Shown here piece by piece: positions 1-6,534 of a DNA stretch of 6,561 bases (the first letter of the stretch is position 1; each line of letters opens with the position of its first letter). The notes beneath the pieces are model-generated. The model saw only the letters and a program-made list of their open reading frames with translations, ran no database searches and was not told where the DNA came from. The position numbers and the translations under genes are program-made. The DNA is from CAIKZZ01 sp036742455 (GTDB lineage Bacteria; Pseudomonadota; Gammaproteobacteria; Steroidobacterales; Steroidobacteraceae). The stretch lies in NCBI GenBank assembly GCA_036742455.1, contig DAINQU010000050.1, positions 1-6,561 on the forward strand, written 5' to 3'.

Positions 1-20
1 ACCCAAACCCCTCATCCGCG

Positions 21-49
21 TTGACCGGTGGTCCGACACCGGATAGGGT
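21..49 (+). promoter_or_regulatory. Weak candidate sigma70-type promoter upstream of the GIN-domain gene
   Basis: TTGACC at 21-26 matches the -35 consensus at five of six positions. After a 17-bp spacer it is followed by TAGGGT at 44-49, which matches the -10 consensus at only three of six. The -35 element overlaps a short inverted repeat (25-42). The position, about 85 bp before the GTG start, would leave a modest leader. The poor -10 makes this a suggestion only; the real promoter may lie outside the window or be of another class. Confidence 0.2.
25..42. repeat. Short GC-rich inverted repeat (6-bp arms, 6-nt loop)
   Basis: CCGGTG (25-30) and CACCGG (37-42) are perfect inverted copies separated by six bases. 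There is no T-run on either side, so it is not a convincing intrinsic terminator. It could be a small operator overlapping the candidate -35, or chance in a GC-rich stretch. The rest of 1-118 shows no supportable gene. Confidence 0.2.
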
Positions 50-118
50 GAAGAGAGAGGGGACGACGATCGTTAGTATTGAGCGGAGCGCGGTACTCAC
101 GTCACAGGCCTTAAGATC

Positions 119-123
119 AGGAG
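119..123 (+). promoter_or_regulatory. Shine-Dalgarno site deciding the GTG start at 133
   Basis: AGGAG at 119-123 lies nine bases upstream of GTG at 133-135. It is the best ribosome-binding site in the window and supports the GTG as initiator. The next in-frame ATG (199) would start inside the hydrophobic core of the signal peptide. Confidence 0.6.
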
Positions 124-132
124 CGATTTGTA

Positions 133-1083
133 GTGATCGGACGATGCGGACGAGCAGTTATCGCACGACGGGCCGGTACGCTCACGGTCGCCGTCGTAAT
201 GGCCATCTATGCACTGGACGTAAGGGCCGAAGCGGTACTCACGCTCAAGAATCTCCGTGCCGATCTGGAGGTGATCCCTGAAGACCGCGTCGATTTTTCG
301 GTGGCCGTTGATGAGAACGGAACGGACGACCCGGCACCAGTGGTCACGCGACACAACGGCAAACTGACGATCGAAGGATCGATCCCTACCGAAGTCAAAG
401 CCTTTCGGGTATCGCGCAATCTGGACCCACGATTGGACAGTCATTCTTTCAAAGATCGGTGGCGTCAGCCCCTATCGCATCCAGAACACCTGGCGCACAT
501 TGTGGTGCATGCGCCTTCGCGTCTGACTATCCGTTCGACGGCGGACATTTTTGGGCACGTTGGTCCGTCCCACCAGTTGCAGATCGACGATAACGGAGCG
601 GGCCGGTGGACCGTCGACGATGTCGATGGCACGGTGGAAATTAATGGAAACGGACGGTCCCATTTTGTGTTGGGGAACGCCTTGCTGGCATCGATAGGCT
701 TGATGGGCACCGGCAGTTTGAGCATTCTCGATGTGAGGCGCCTGTTGGTGGGCGTCTTTGGGTCGGGGGATATCACCGTAAGATCCGTAACGACAGATGC
801 CGAAATCACCGTGGGCGGCATTGGCGACCTGATGGTTCAATCAATCTCTGGAAAATTGCGAGTCGATATCGAAGATGCGGGCCACGTGGTGGCACAGTCC
901 GGTGAACTGGCTCTATTGAAGGTTCGAACATTGGACGGATTGGGCTCCGTCGATTTTGGCGGCACCGCGAAAGAGGCCGATATCAGCATCGGCACACGTG
1001 CCGACGTCCACGTGCATCGGGTCACCGGTACCTTAAAGCAGCACCTGCGCCAAAACGCGACGCTGCGTATCGACGAGCGATAG
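133..1083 (+). CDS. Exported GIN-domain (DUF2807-like) beta-solenoid protein
   Basis: A 316-residue predicted exported protein of unknown function. Residues 1-32 look like a Sec signal peptide: an Arg-rich N-region (R4, R7, R12, R13), a hydrophobic core at about 16-28, and a likely cleavage after VRA (30-32). The mature part has no recognisable catalytic motif. From about residue 115 it is built of short beta strands separated by Gly-rich turns (GNG 172-174, GTGS 192-195, GSGDI 210-214, GIGDL 229-233, GLGSV 269-273). This spacing is typical of the putative auto-transporter adhesin head GIN domain (DUF2807), a right-handed beta-helix found in periplasmic or surface proteins. Residues 33-115 form a less regular N-terminal part. 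The GTG start is chosen for its AGGAG site and because it gives a complete signal peptide. The gene stands alone on the plus strand and converges on the kinase gene. The family assignment rests on the repeat pattern and is less certain than for the other genes; the function is unknown. Confidence 0.8.
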   Translation: MIGRCGRAVIARRAGTLTVAVVMAIYALDVRAEAVLTLKNLRADLEVIPEDRVDFSVAVDENGTDDPAPVVTRHNGKLTIEGSIPTEVKAFRVSRNLDPRLDSHSFKDRWRQPLSHPEHLAHIVVHAPSRLTIRSTADIFGHVGPSHQLQIDDNGAGRWTVDDVDGTVEINGNGRSHFVLGNALLASIGLMGTGSLSILDVRRLLVGVFGSGDITVRSVTTDAEITVGGIGDLMVQSISGKLRVDIEDAGHVVAQSGELALLKVRTLDGLGSVDFGGTAKEADISIGTRADVHVHRVTGTLKQHLRQNATLRIDER

Positions 1084-1102
1084 TGGCGGATGCTGTGAGA
1101 GC

Positions 1103-2329
1103 TCAGTCGTTCCCCAGCACATGGGCGCCGCGTGACGGAGACGTCAAAAAGAACTGACTCTGCGCTTGGCGCGCGGGGGACGACTGTGCGTACGCACGCG
1201 CCCAGTGCTCTAGGAATAGGGTTGCGGACTCTTTCGGCACCATGCTCCACACGGCGCCGCCGAAGCCCGCGCCAAAGGCAGAGGCGGCGACGGCTCCGTT
1301 CGCTTGAGCCTGCTGAACCAACGAGACGGTCTCCGGAACTTGATTGCGTAGTCCGGATTCCGCAAGGCGCTGAGACTCCGCAATCAGGTCGCCAAATGAC
1401 GCGAGTTGGCGGGTCGCAAGTGCGGCGACCGCACCGGGAACTAAGCGAGTCGATTCCACGAGATATTGCTCTAAGCGACCGACCAGATAGTCCGGTTCAA
1501 ATCCGTCGACGCATTCCCGTGCTATTTGGCGCAGCTGCGCGAGTGCGTCGGGCGACGAGAGCAGCGCCGCTTGCAATGTCGGGTGTGCCGACGCAGACCG
1601 GGCATTCCAAGCGCGGACCATGGCGCGGACGGATTGCGCGGTGCGGTTGTAGGCGGCGCGCGCGTTTCCGGTTTTGGTCGCTTCGACACCGCTGACGCCA
1701 ATGGCCAATACGTAGTCCTCGGGCCAGGCGACGTAACGATGCGACACTGCCGGAAGATACCCAAACAGTCCGCAGTGACCCTCCTGAGCGCACAGAATGG
1801 CGATCGGATCCTGCGCCCCCCCGGCAACCCCCACGCCCTCATCACCCGGTAGGTCCCGATACGGGGCGCCGGTCTCTAGTGCTGCGAAATATTCAGCCTC
1901 AGCCAGAGGGCTCGGCATGCGCGCGGTCCATTCCGGTAGGGATCTCAACCCGTTGAAATCAACGATCGCTGTGGCGATGGCGATGACCAGAGCACTGGAA
2001 CTGCTCAGACCTGCGGATTCAGGCAACGTGGACTCAATCGCAACGGAAAGGCCCTGACGCACCGAGGGGAAGTCGCGCTGGAGACGCCGGATGACCGCGG
2101 CAGCGTAGGTGCTCCAGTGCTCGGACGGAACCGCGCACTCGCTGGTGAGCGGGAGTTCCGCACGATCGCGACGGGAATCGGATTCGAGCCTGAGGATAGG
2201 TGTCTCAAGCCGTTCGACAGACACGGTCAGTCCGCGGTCGATGGCGCAGGTCAGTGAGGCGCCCCCCGCATAATCAACGTGCTTACCGACCAACTCAATG
2301 CGACCGGGAATAAAGTAGCGCCGCACCAC
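1103..2329 (-). CDS. Galactokinase-family GHMP sugar kinase, substrate uncertain
   Basis: A GHMP-superfamily kinase, predicted to use ATP to phosphorylate the anomeric hydroxyl of a free sugar in the cytoplasm. The 408 residues fit galactokinases (about 380-400). Motif 1 is PGRIELVGKHVDYAGG (8-23), the counterpart of PGRVNLIGEHTDYNxG in GalK. Motif 2, the phosphate-binding loop, is LPESAGLSSSSA (102-113). The catalytic Asp is likely D174 in GGAQDPIAI, matching CGIMDQ of GALK1. Motif 3 is SAFGAGFGGAVWS (350-362). R10, H17, D19 and D174 align with R37, H44, D46 and D186 of human GALK1, but N39 is replaced by E12 and sugar-contacting E43 by K16. It is therefore a galactokinase homologue whose substrate should not be assumed to be galactose. 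It is the last gene of the coupled run. The GTG start overlaps the preceding TAG by one base; a second GTG one codon on (2326-2324) is equally possible. Confidence 0.93.
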   Translation of the reverse strand: MVRRYFIPGRIELVGKHVDYAGGASLTCAIDRGLTVSVERLETPILRLESDSRRDRAELPLTSECAVPSEHWSTYAAAVIRRLQRDFPSVRQGLSVAIESTLPESAGLSSSSALVIAIATAIVDFNGLRSLPEWTARMPSPLAEAEYFAALETGAPYRDLPGDEGVGVAGGAQDPIAILCAQEGHCGLFGYLPAVSHRYVAWPEDYVLAIGVSGVEATKTGNARAAYNRTAQSVRAMVRAWNARSASAHPTLQAALLSSPDALAQLRQIARECVDGFEPDYLVGRLEQYLVESTRLVPGAVAALATRQLASFGDLIAESQRLAESGLRNQVPETVSLVQQAQANGAVAASAFGAGFGGAVWSMVPKESATLFLEHWARAYAQSSPARQAQSQFFLTSPSRGAHVLGND

Positions 2330-3141
2330 TAGGGCCTCGGATTCAGTGCGGCGAGATAACGCCCCACAGGGTCGATATCGGCCTGACTGGAGAGGTCTAG
2401 AACCGGTTCATCCGACAGCATGCAGCGATACGCGACACCATTTGCGCGCATGTCGGTGCGGACGGCGTCCTGAATCTCCAGCTCTCCGCGAGGAGACGGT
2501 GTGATTGCAGCGATTGCGCTAAAGATACTCGACGTAAACGACCACAAATTCATCGACACGTAGCGCTCGCGACGCAGCGCCAGCGGATGATCCGGAGCGG
2601 GTTTTTCGTGGATGTCCTGAAGAACATTCTGGGCATCGATATCGAGCAGCGCGAATTTTAATAAGCGCTCCGGTGAAAGCCCCGCGCCCGTTATCAGGGA
2701 GTCGGCCGTAAACGCTGCAAGTCCCGGGGCCTCGAGAGCGGCGAGTCGACGTATCGTTTCGGTGGGGTAAAGGTTATCGCCATTCAGTACGAGGAACGTC
2801 GATGCGCCAACCTGTGCTTCCGCGGCCCGCACCGCATCGGCCGTACCGAGAGGTCGTTCTTGTACAGCGAACGAGAGATTGACTCGGCGGCCCGTTGCCG
2901 TGTTGTGGAAATAGTCCCGCATCGCTTGATGCTCGGGACCGATGACCAACACGGCGCGGGTGATACCGGCATCCGCCAAGTGGGACAACGCATAATCTAA
3001 AAAGGGTCGTCCGAACGGCATCATCGCTTTCGCGCCTTGCACGGCAGCGGCGTCCTGTTCGGGGGTTAACGACAGGCCTTGCGCTTGACGCATGCGGCTG
3101 CCTAGGCCTCGCGCCAAAATGACCGCTTGAGTGGTGGTCAT
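2329..3141 (-). CDS. Sugar-phosphate nucleotidyltransferase (RmlA/GlmU-like fold)
   Basis: Predicted to join a sugar 1-phosphate to a nucleoside triphosphate, giving an NDP-sugar and pyrophosphate. The 270 residues are a single catalytic domain without a left-handed helix acyltransferase tail. The N-terminal signature is ILARGLGSRMR (8-18), a variant of LAAGxGTRxxP. The likely conserved Lys is K38 in GAKAMMPFGRP (37-46). A nucleotide-contacting stretch PLGTADA follows at 97-103, the metal-binding Asp is D122 in VLNGDNLYP (118-126), and an EKP motif sits at 179-181. A segment of about 20 residues between the signature and K38 is longer than in RmlA. The start at 3141 is chosen because ATG there overlaps the symporter TGA as ATGA and begins exactly at the Rossmann-like first strand. 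An upstream in-frame ATG at 3294 would add 51 residues lying inside the symporter gene with no domain meaning. Nucleotide and sugar specificity cannot be read from the sequence; the neighbouring kinase probably supplies its sugar 1-phosphate. Confidence 0.93.
   Translation of the reverse strand: MTTTQAVILARGLGSRMRQAQGLSLTPEQDAAAVQGAKAMMPFGRPFLDYALSHLADAGITRAVLVIGPEHQAMRDYFHNTATGRRVNLSFAVQERPLGTADAVRAAEAQVGASTFLVLNGDNLYPTETIRRLAALEAPGLAAFTADSLITGAGLSPERLLKFALLDIDAQNVLQDIHEKPAPDHPLALRRERYVSMNLWSFTSSIFSAIAAITPSPRGELEIQDAVRTDMRANGVAYRCMLSDEPVLDLSSQADIDPVGRYLAALNPRP
2335..2338 (-). promoter_or_regulatory. Probable ribosome-binding site for the kinase, inside the nucleotidyltransferase gene
   Basis: On the minus strand GAGG lies 5 nt before the first GTG (2329-2327) and 8 nt before the second (2326-2324). 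The spacing slightly favours the second GTG, which would shorten the protein by one residue and remove the one-base overlap. Either way the kinase is initiated at or next to the upstream gene's stop, which suggests translational coupling. Confidence 0.4.
3138..3141 (-). other. ATGA stop/start overlap coupling symporter and nucleotidyltransferase
   Basis: On the minus strand these four bases read ATGA: the ATG of the nucleotidyltransferase overlaps the TGA of the symporter. The bases just before it (GGGCCCCGGC) hold no clear Shine-Dalgarno, so re-initiation by the terminating ribosome is the likely route. This fixes both genes in one transcript and suggests matched expression. Confidence 0.8.
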
Positions 3142-4922
3142 GCCGGGGCCCGATAGGCACGAAGGTTGCGCCACGTCCCGTACCCGCTCAAGAGGCAGAT
3201 CACCGCACAGACGCCGAATTGGGGCCAGCGATCGTACAGCCAAGCCCCCGTTCCGAAGAGCGCCGAATACACAAACGCGCATCCCAGCACCCACGCCAAC
3301 AGCGCCTGCGGCAGAGAGTCTGCCGATTCGGCGGCCTTAGACCGTTGACGGACGTAGGCCCATCCCGCGCCGGCTGGCCGTGTGAGGGCGTAGAACCGAT
3401 CGAGCGTAGCGTCATCCGTACGCGGACCAACAAGCGTGACCGTGAGCCATACGGCAGTCGTGACGCCGACTGACGTCAGTAGGCTCACCGTCTCAGGAAT
3501 GGCGTAGCCGCACTTCCGCGCTACGAAAAATCCGATGGCGACGACGAACGAGCAGAGCATGGCTGAGATTTCGCTCCACGCGGTGATCCGCCACCAATAC
3601 CAGCGCAGCAGATACAGAAGCCCGGTCCCGGCGCCGATGGACAAAATTAAATCAAACGCTTCTTTCGCCGTGCCAAGGGCGTAGGTGGTCGCTGCCGCAA
3701 TGATCATTAGTCCCGCCGTGACGACACGGCCGGCGGTCACGTAATGCCGCTCGGATTGACCGGGGTTCAAGAAGCGACGATAGAAATCGTGCACCAGATA
3801 GGATGTGCCCCAGTTGAGGTGCGTCTCTACCGTCGATCGATACGCAGCGAGCGTACCCGCCACCACGAACCCTAGAAAACCCGCCGGAAGAAATCGCATC
3901 ATCGCCGGATAGGCGATGTCATCACCGATTAGGCGAGCATCCACGTAAGGATACGCATTCGCGATATCTTGTAAGCGTGGATACACGAGCGTGGACGCAA
4001 GAGCGACGAGGATCCAAGGCCACGGGCGTAACGCGTAGTGCAGAGCCTGAAAGAGTAAGGTGCCGGTAATCGAGTCCCGCTCACTTCGAGCGGCGAGCAT
4101 GCGCTGCGCGATGTAAGAGCCGCCTCCCGGTTCCGATCCGGGGTACCAGACACTCCACCACAGTACTGTCAGGGGCAGGATGAGCACTGACAGGGTGGTC
4201 GGCCAATCGCCGAAATCCGGCAGTAACGCGAGCTTTGACGCCGGAACCTGTGCCAACAAACCCGCGAGCCCGCCCACCGCCGGTTGCTGCAGTGCGAAAT
4301 AGGCCATCGCGAATGTGCCCGTCATGGTGATGCCGAACTGCAATGTATCGGTGACGAGGACACCCCAGAGGCCTGAGATCGACGCGAAAAAAATCGTCAT
4401 GACTGCGCACACCAACAGCGTTTGCCCCATGGGCCAGCCGAGCAGCACATTGCCGATTTTGGCCGCGGATAAGTTGACGGCGGCGATGATGATGCAATTA
4501 AAGAAGAGACCGAGAAACACCGCCCGAAACGCGCGCAGTGCACGAGCAGCAGGCCCCGAATAGCGGATCTCGTAGAATTCGAGATCCGTGAGCACGCCGG
4601 AACGGCGCCACAGCCCGGCGTACAGAAATACCGTGAGCATCCCGGTCAGTAGGAAACTCCACCACAACCAGTTGGACGACACGCCGCCTTGGCGGACGAG
4701 ATTGGTCACCAGATTCGGTGTGTCCGTGCTAAAGGTGGTCGCCACCATGGAGATGCCGACGAGCCACCAGGGGGCGGCGCGCCCGGACGTGAAGAATTCA
4801 CTGGTATTGCGACTGGCGCGGCGAAAGAAAAACAGTGCCGGCAAGAAACTAATCACAATCGAGAGGGCGATAATGCTCCAGTCGAGTGTGGTGAATTGAA
4901 CGATCGTAGAGGTGTGCAGCAT
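3138..4922 (-). CDS. SSS-family sodium:solute symporter
   Basis: An integral inner-membrane transporter of the solute:sodium symporter family (SGLT/PutP relatives, LeuT fold), expected to import a small organic solute with Na+. The 594 residues contain roughly 14-15 hydrophobic segments (for example about 14-33, 48-65, 85-103, 190-212, 243-262, 340-360, 395-415, 450-467, 476-498, 545-562, 567-583). Family hallmarks include FFTSGRAAPWWLVG (43-56), FSTDTPNLV (64-72, in the unwound TM1 region) and GGGSYIAQRMLAARSE (266-281). The TM8 stretch AAYRSTVETHLNW (359-371) places S363 and T364 where the Na2-site serines of vSGLT lie. A polar loop (about 500-538) precedes the last two helices. Coupling to a sugar kinase and a nucleotidyltransferase suggests a sugar substrate, which is inference. 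No strong Shine-Dalgarno precedes the ATG; upstream is a 56-bp gap with an inverted repeat. Confidence 0.95.
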   Translation of the reverse strand: MLHTSTIVQFTTLDWSIIALSIVISFLPALFFFRRASRNTSEFFTSGRAAPWWLVGISMVATTFSTDTPNLVTNLVRQGGVSSNWLWWSFLLTGMLTVFLYAGLWRRSGVLTDLEFYEIRYSGPAARALRAFRAVFLGLFFNCIIIAAVNLSAAKIGNVLLGWPMGQTLLVCAVMTIFFASISGLWGVLVTDTLQFGITMTGTFAMAYFALQQPAVGGLAGLLAQVPASKLALLPDFGDWPTTLSVLILPLTVLWWSVWYPGSEPGGGSYIAQRMLAARSERDSITGTLLFQALHYALRPWPWILVALASTLVYPRLQDIANAYPYVDARLIGDDIAYPAMMRFLPAGFLGFVVAGTLAAYRSTVETHLNWGTSYLVHDFYRRFLNPGQSERHYVTAGRVVTAGLMIIAAATTYALGTAKEAFDLILSIGAGTGLLYLLRWYWWRITAWSEISAMLCSFVVAIGFFVARKCGYAIPETVSLLTSVGVTTAVWLTVTLVGPRTDDATLDRFYALTRPAGAGWAYVRQRSKAAESADSLPQALLAWVLGCAFVYSALFGTGAWLYDRWPQFGVCAVICLLSGYGTWRNLRAYRAPA

Positions 4923-4936
4923 CCGCGCATACTACC

Positions 4937-4962
4937 GTCACTGCGTGCTGACGGGCAGTGAC
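4937..4962. repeat. Perfect 8-bp inverted repeat between the phosphatase and symporter genes
   Basis: GTCACTGC (4937-4944) and GCAGTGAC (4955-4962) are exact inverted copies around a 10-nt centre. It fills nearly half of the 56-bp gap and ends 15 bases before the symporter ATG on the minus strand. No T-run follows, so a standard intrinsic terminator is unlikely. It may be an operator for a dimeric regulator, an mRNA hairpin that sets symporter expression, or chance. Confidence 0.4.
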
Positions 4963-4978
4963 TCGAGGCGATGTGTGC

Positions 4979-5803
4979 TCAGAGCGGTGCGATCGCCTTG
5001 GCCATCCGCTTGATCAGTGCTTTCGAACTCGCCGCCATGAATGTGCTCGCGGTCAGAACGTCACGATCGGTGCCGGTGAAGTCGGCGACGTAGCCACCGG
5101 CCTCCCGGACGCAGACCATTAGCGCGCCGATATCCCATGCACTCATTCGAGGGTCGAGGGCGCCGTCCAATTCCCCTCGACAGAGCAGAGCGTACTGCAC
5201 GCAATCACCGACGAGGCGCACTCGTCCTACCTCCGGCAGTAGTCGCGACAGTCGCCACGGGCCTCGCGGCTTACCGAGGTCCGTGACCTTATAACTGGTT
5301 AGGCCAACATCCGCTTGGCCGTACGGACGCGGCGTACCGACGCGAACTTGCTTCGGTCGTGACGAGCCTTGACGCAGCCAACAACCTTGCCCGACGGCCG
5401 CGTAGGTGGTCTCGTTCATCGCGGGGAGATGAATGCATCCATAGGCTGGCACGCCGTCGATGAGCAGGGTAATCAACGTACCGAAGGTGCCGATGCCCAA
5501 TACATAGGATGCCGTACCATCGATGGGATCGATGAGCCATGAACGACCCGACAGCGCGAGTGTTCCACCGTATTCCTCGCCCAGAATGGTATCGGCGGGC
5601 CAGTGTTTTTTGAGGACGGCGCGAAGGTGCCGCTCAGCCGCCCGATCGGCGCCGGTGACTTCCGATCCGTCCATTTTGCGTTCGATGGCAACCCTACGCT
5701 GACGCCCGAGCGTGATGCGGTCAACGCCCGTCAAGGCATCGGTGACGACCGCTTGCGTCCGGAGAAACTCGGTTTTTGACAAGATGGGTGTCGGTTGGCT
5801 CAT
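4979..5803 (-). CDS. Inositol monophosphatase-family phosphatase (HisN-like)
   Basis: A soluble Mg2+-dependent, Li+-sensitive-type phosphomonoesterase fold; the 274 residues are normal for the family. All metal-site motifs are present: DGSEVTGADRAAE (45-57), GEEYG (75-79), the signature WLIDPIDGTASY (89-100, metal ligands D92 and D95), and AWDIGALMVCVREAGG (222-237, ligand D224). The GDC at 199-201 and the DGS-VT-AD pattern resemble IMPase-type histidinol-phosphate phosphatases (HisN) more than SuhB or CysQ. That sub-assignment is tentative, and no histidine genes are visible nearby. Other possible substrates are inositol phosphate, sugar phosphates or 3'-phosphoadenosine phosphates. The gene lies 32 bp after the pirin gene and 56 bp before the symporter on the same strand, so a role in the same sugar pathway is possible but unproven. 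The ATG at 5803 has no clear Shine-Dalgarno; it is kept because it gives a normal N-terminus. Confidence 0.94.
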   Translation of the reverse strand: MSQPTPILSKTEFLRTQAVVTDALTGVDRITLGRQRRVAIERKMDGSEVTGADRAAERHLRAVLKKHWPADTILGEEYGGTLALSGRSWLIDPIDGTASYVLGIGTFGTLITLLIDGVPAYGCIHLPAMNETTYAAVGQGCWLRQGSSRPKQVRVGTPRPYGQADVGLTSYKVTDLGKPRGPWRLSRLLPEVGRVRLVGDCVQYALLCRGELDGALDPRMSAWDIGALMVCVREAGGYVADFTGTDRDVLTASTFMAASSKALIKRMAKAIAPL

Positions 5804-5835
5804 CGTGGGCTTAATGCTGTGCGGTCGGTGGAACG

Positions 5836-6534
5836 TTAGGCGAGATCAAACCACAGGACTTCGGCGTGAGAGGGCGTAGTGATCAAGAGTTTTTCCTGTT
5901 CACCCACGAGGACACCGTCGCCTTCTTGGACGGTTTGCCCTTGAATCGACAGCGTCCCCTTCGCGACTTGCAGCCAGCCGTAACGGTCGTGTTGCAGCGG
6001 CAGTTCCAGGGCGACGCCGGTATTCAGAGTGCCGACGTAGAGGCGGATGTCTTGATGAATGGTCAGCGCGCCCCCGGTGCCGTGACGGTCCGCAACGAGA
6101 CGCAATCGGTCGGTTCGCTCCGTCGCAGGGAAATGCTTTTGCTGATACGACGGGCGCAGGCCGGGCTGCTCCGGCAAGATCCAGATTTGTAAAAAATGGA
6201 CCGGCAGCGCGTGACTTGAGTTGTATTCGCTATGGCGGATCCCAGTGCCGGCCGTCATGCGCTGCACGTCGCCAGGACGAATCACGGATCCGTTCCCTAG
6301 GCTGTCCTTATGTTCCAATTCGCCCGAGATGACGTAGGAGATAATCTCCATGTCCCGGTGGGCGTGAGTCTGGAAGCCGCCGCTCGGTGCGACTTGATCA
6401 TCGTTGATGACCCGTAGACTGCGAAATCCCATGTAGCGCGGGTCGTGGTACTCCCCGAACGAGAATGTATGCCAGCTGTCGAGCCAGCCCAAGTTGGTGT
6501 GGCCGCGCTCTGCGCGTTTGCGTATGACAATCAT
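5836..6534 (-). CDS. Pirin-family bicupin, YhhW-type (putative quercetin 2,3-dioxygenase)
   Basis: A cytoplasmic pirin-family protein of 232 residues, essentially the length of E. coli YhhW (231). The N-terminal cupin holds the complete metal site: H57 and H59 in FQTHAHRDMEI (54-64), with H101 and E103 in GIRHSEYNSSH (98-108). These are the residues that bind the metal in YhhW and human pirin. The second cupin (about 135-230) has lost metal ligands, as usual in the family. YhhW shows quercetinase activity in vitro, but the physiological role of bacterial pirins is mostly unknown, so the enzyme name is a family label. The ATG at 6534 starts the conserved MIxIRKxxERG opening. It is the most upstream gene of the minus-strand run in this window; 27 bases remain beyond it, with no evident promoter or strong Shine-Dalgarno. 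Its link to the sugar genes is positional only. Confidence 0.95.
   Translation of the reverse strand: MIVIRKRAERGHTNLGWLDSWHTFSFGEYHDPRYMGFRSLRVINDDQVAPSGGFQTHAHRDMEIISYVISGELEHKDSLGNGSVIRPGDVQRMTAGTGIRHSEYNSSHALPVHFLQIWILPEQPGLRPSYQQKHFPATERTDRLRLVADRHGTGGALTIHQDIRLYVGTLNTGVALELPLQHDRYGWLQVAKGTLSIQGQTVQEGDGVLVGEQEKLLITTPSHAEVLWFDLA

Noticed and set aside
2..46. A possible C-terminal tail of an upstream plus-strand gene (frame 2, ending in TAG at 44-46)
   Set aside because: Only 14 codons are visible, with no recognisable motif. It cannot be told from chance without the upstream sequence.
90..243. Direct repeat GCGGTACTCACG at 90-101 and 232-243
   Set aside because: About one 12-base exact match is expected by chance in a window of this size, and the second copy lies in coding sequence.
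97..840. Several minus-strand open frames opposite the GIN-domain gene
   Set aside because: They show no family motifs or signal and overlap each other. The plus-strand frame has a good ribosome site and a signal peptide.
1132..1695. A 187-codon plus-strand open frame antisense to the kinase gene
   Set aside because: Its product is Arg/Pro-rich with no domain, and it lies entirely opposite a gene with intact GHMP motifs. It is a frame shadow of a GC-rich gene.
1103..2329. Calling the kinase galK and the run a Leloir galactose operon
   Set aside because: No galT, galE or galM is present, and the sugar-binding Glu of galactokinase is replaced by Lys. The gene symbol is not justified.
3142..3294. 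N-terminal extension of the nucleotidyltransferase to an upstream ATG at 3294
   Set aside because: The extra 51 residues lie within the symporter coding region and have no domain meaning. The ATGA overlap start at 3141 fits the family's N-terminus.
5289..5724. Minus-strand alternative-frame open frames inside the phosphatase gene
   Set aside because: They overlap the frame that carries all the IMPase metal-binding motifs and have no recognisable content.
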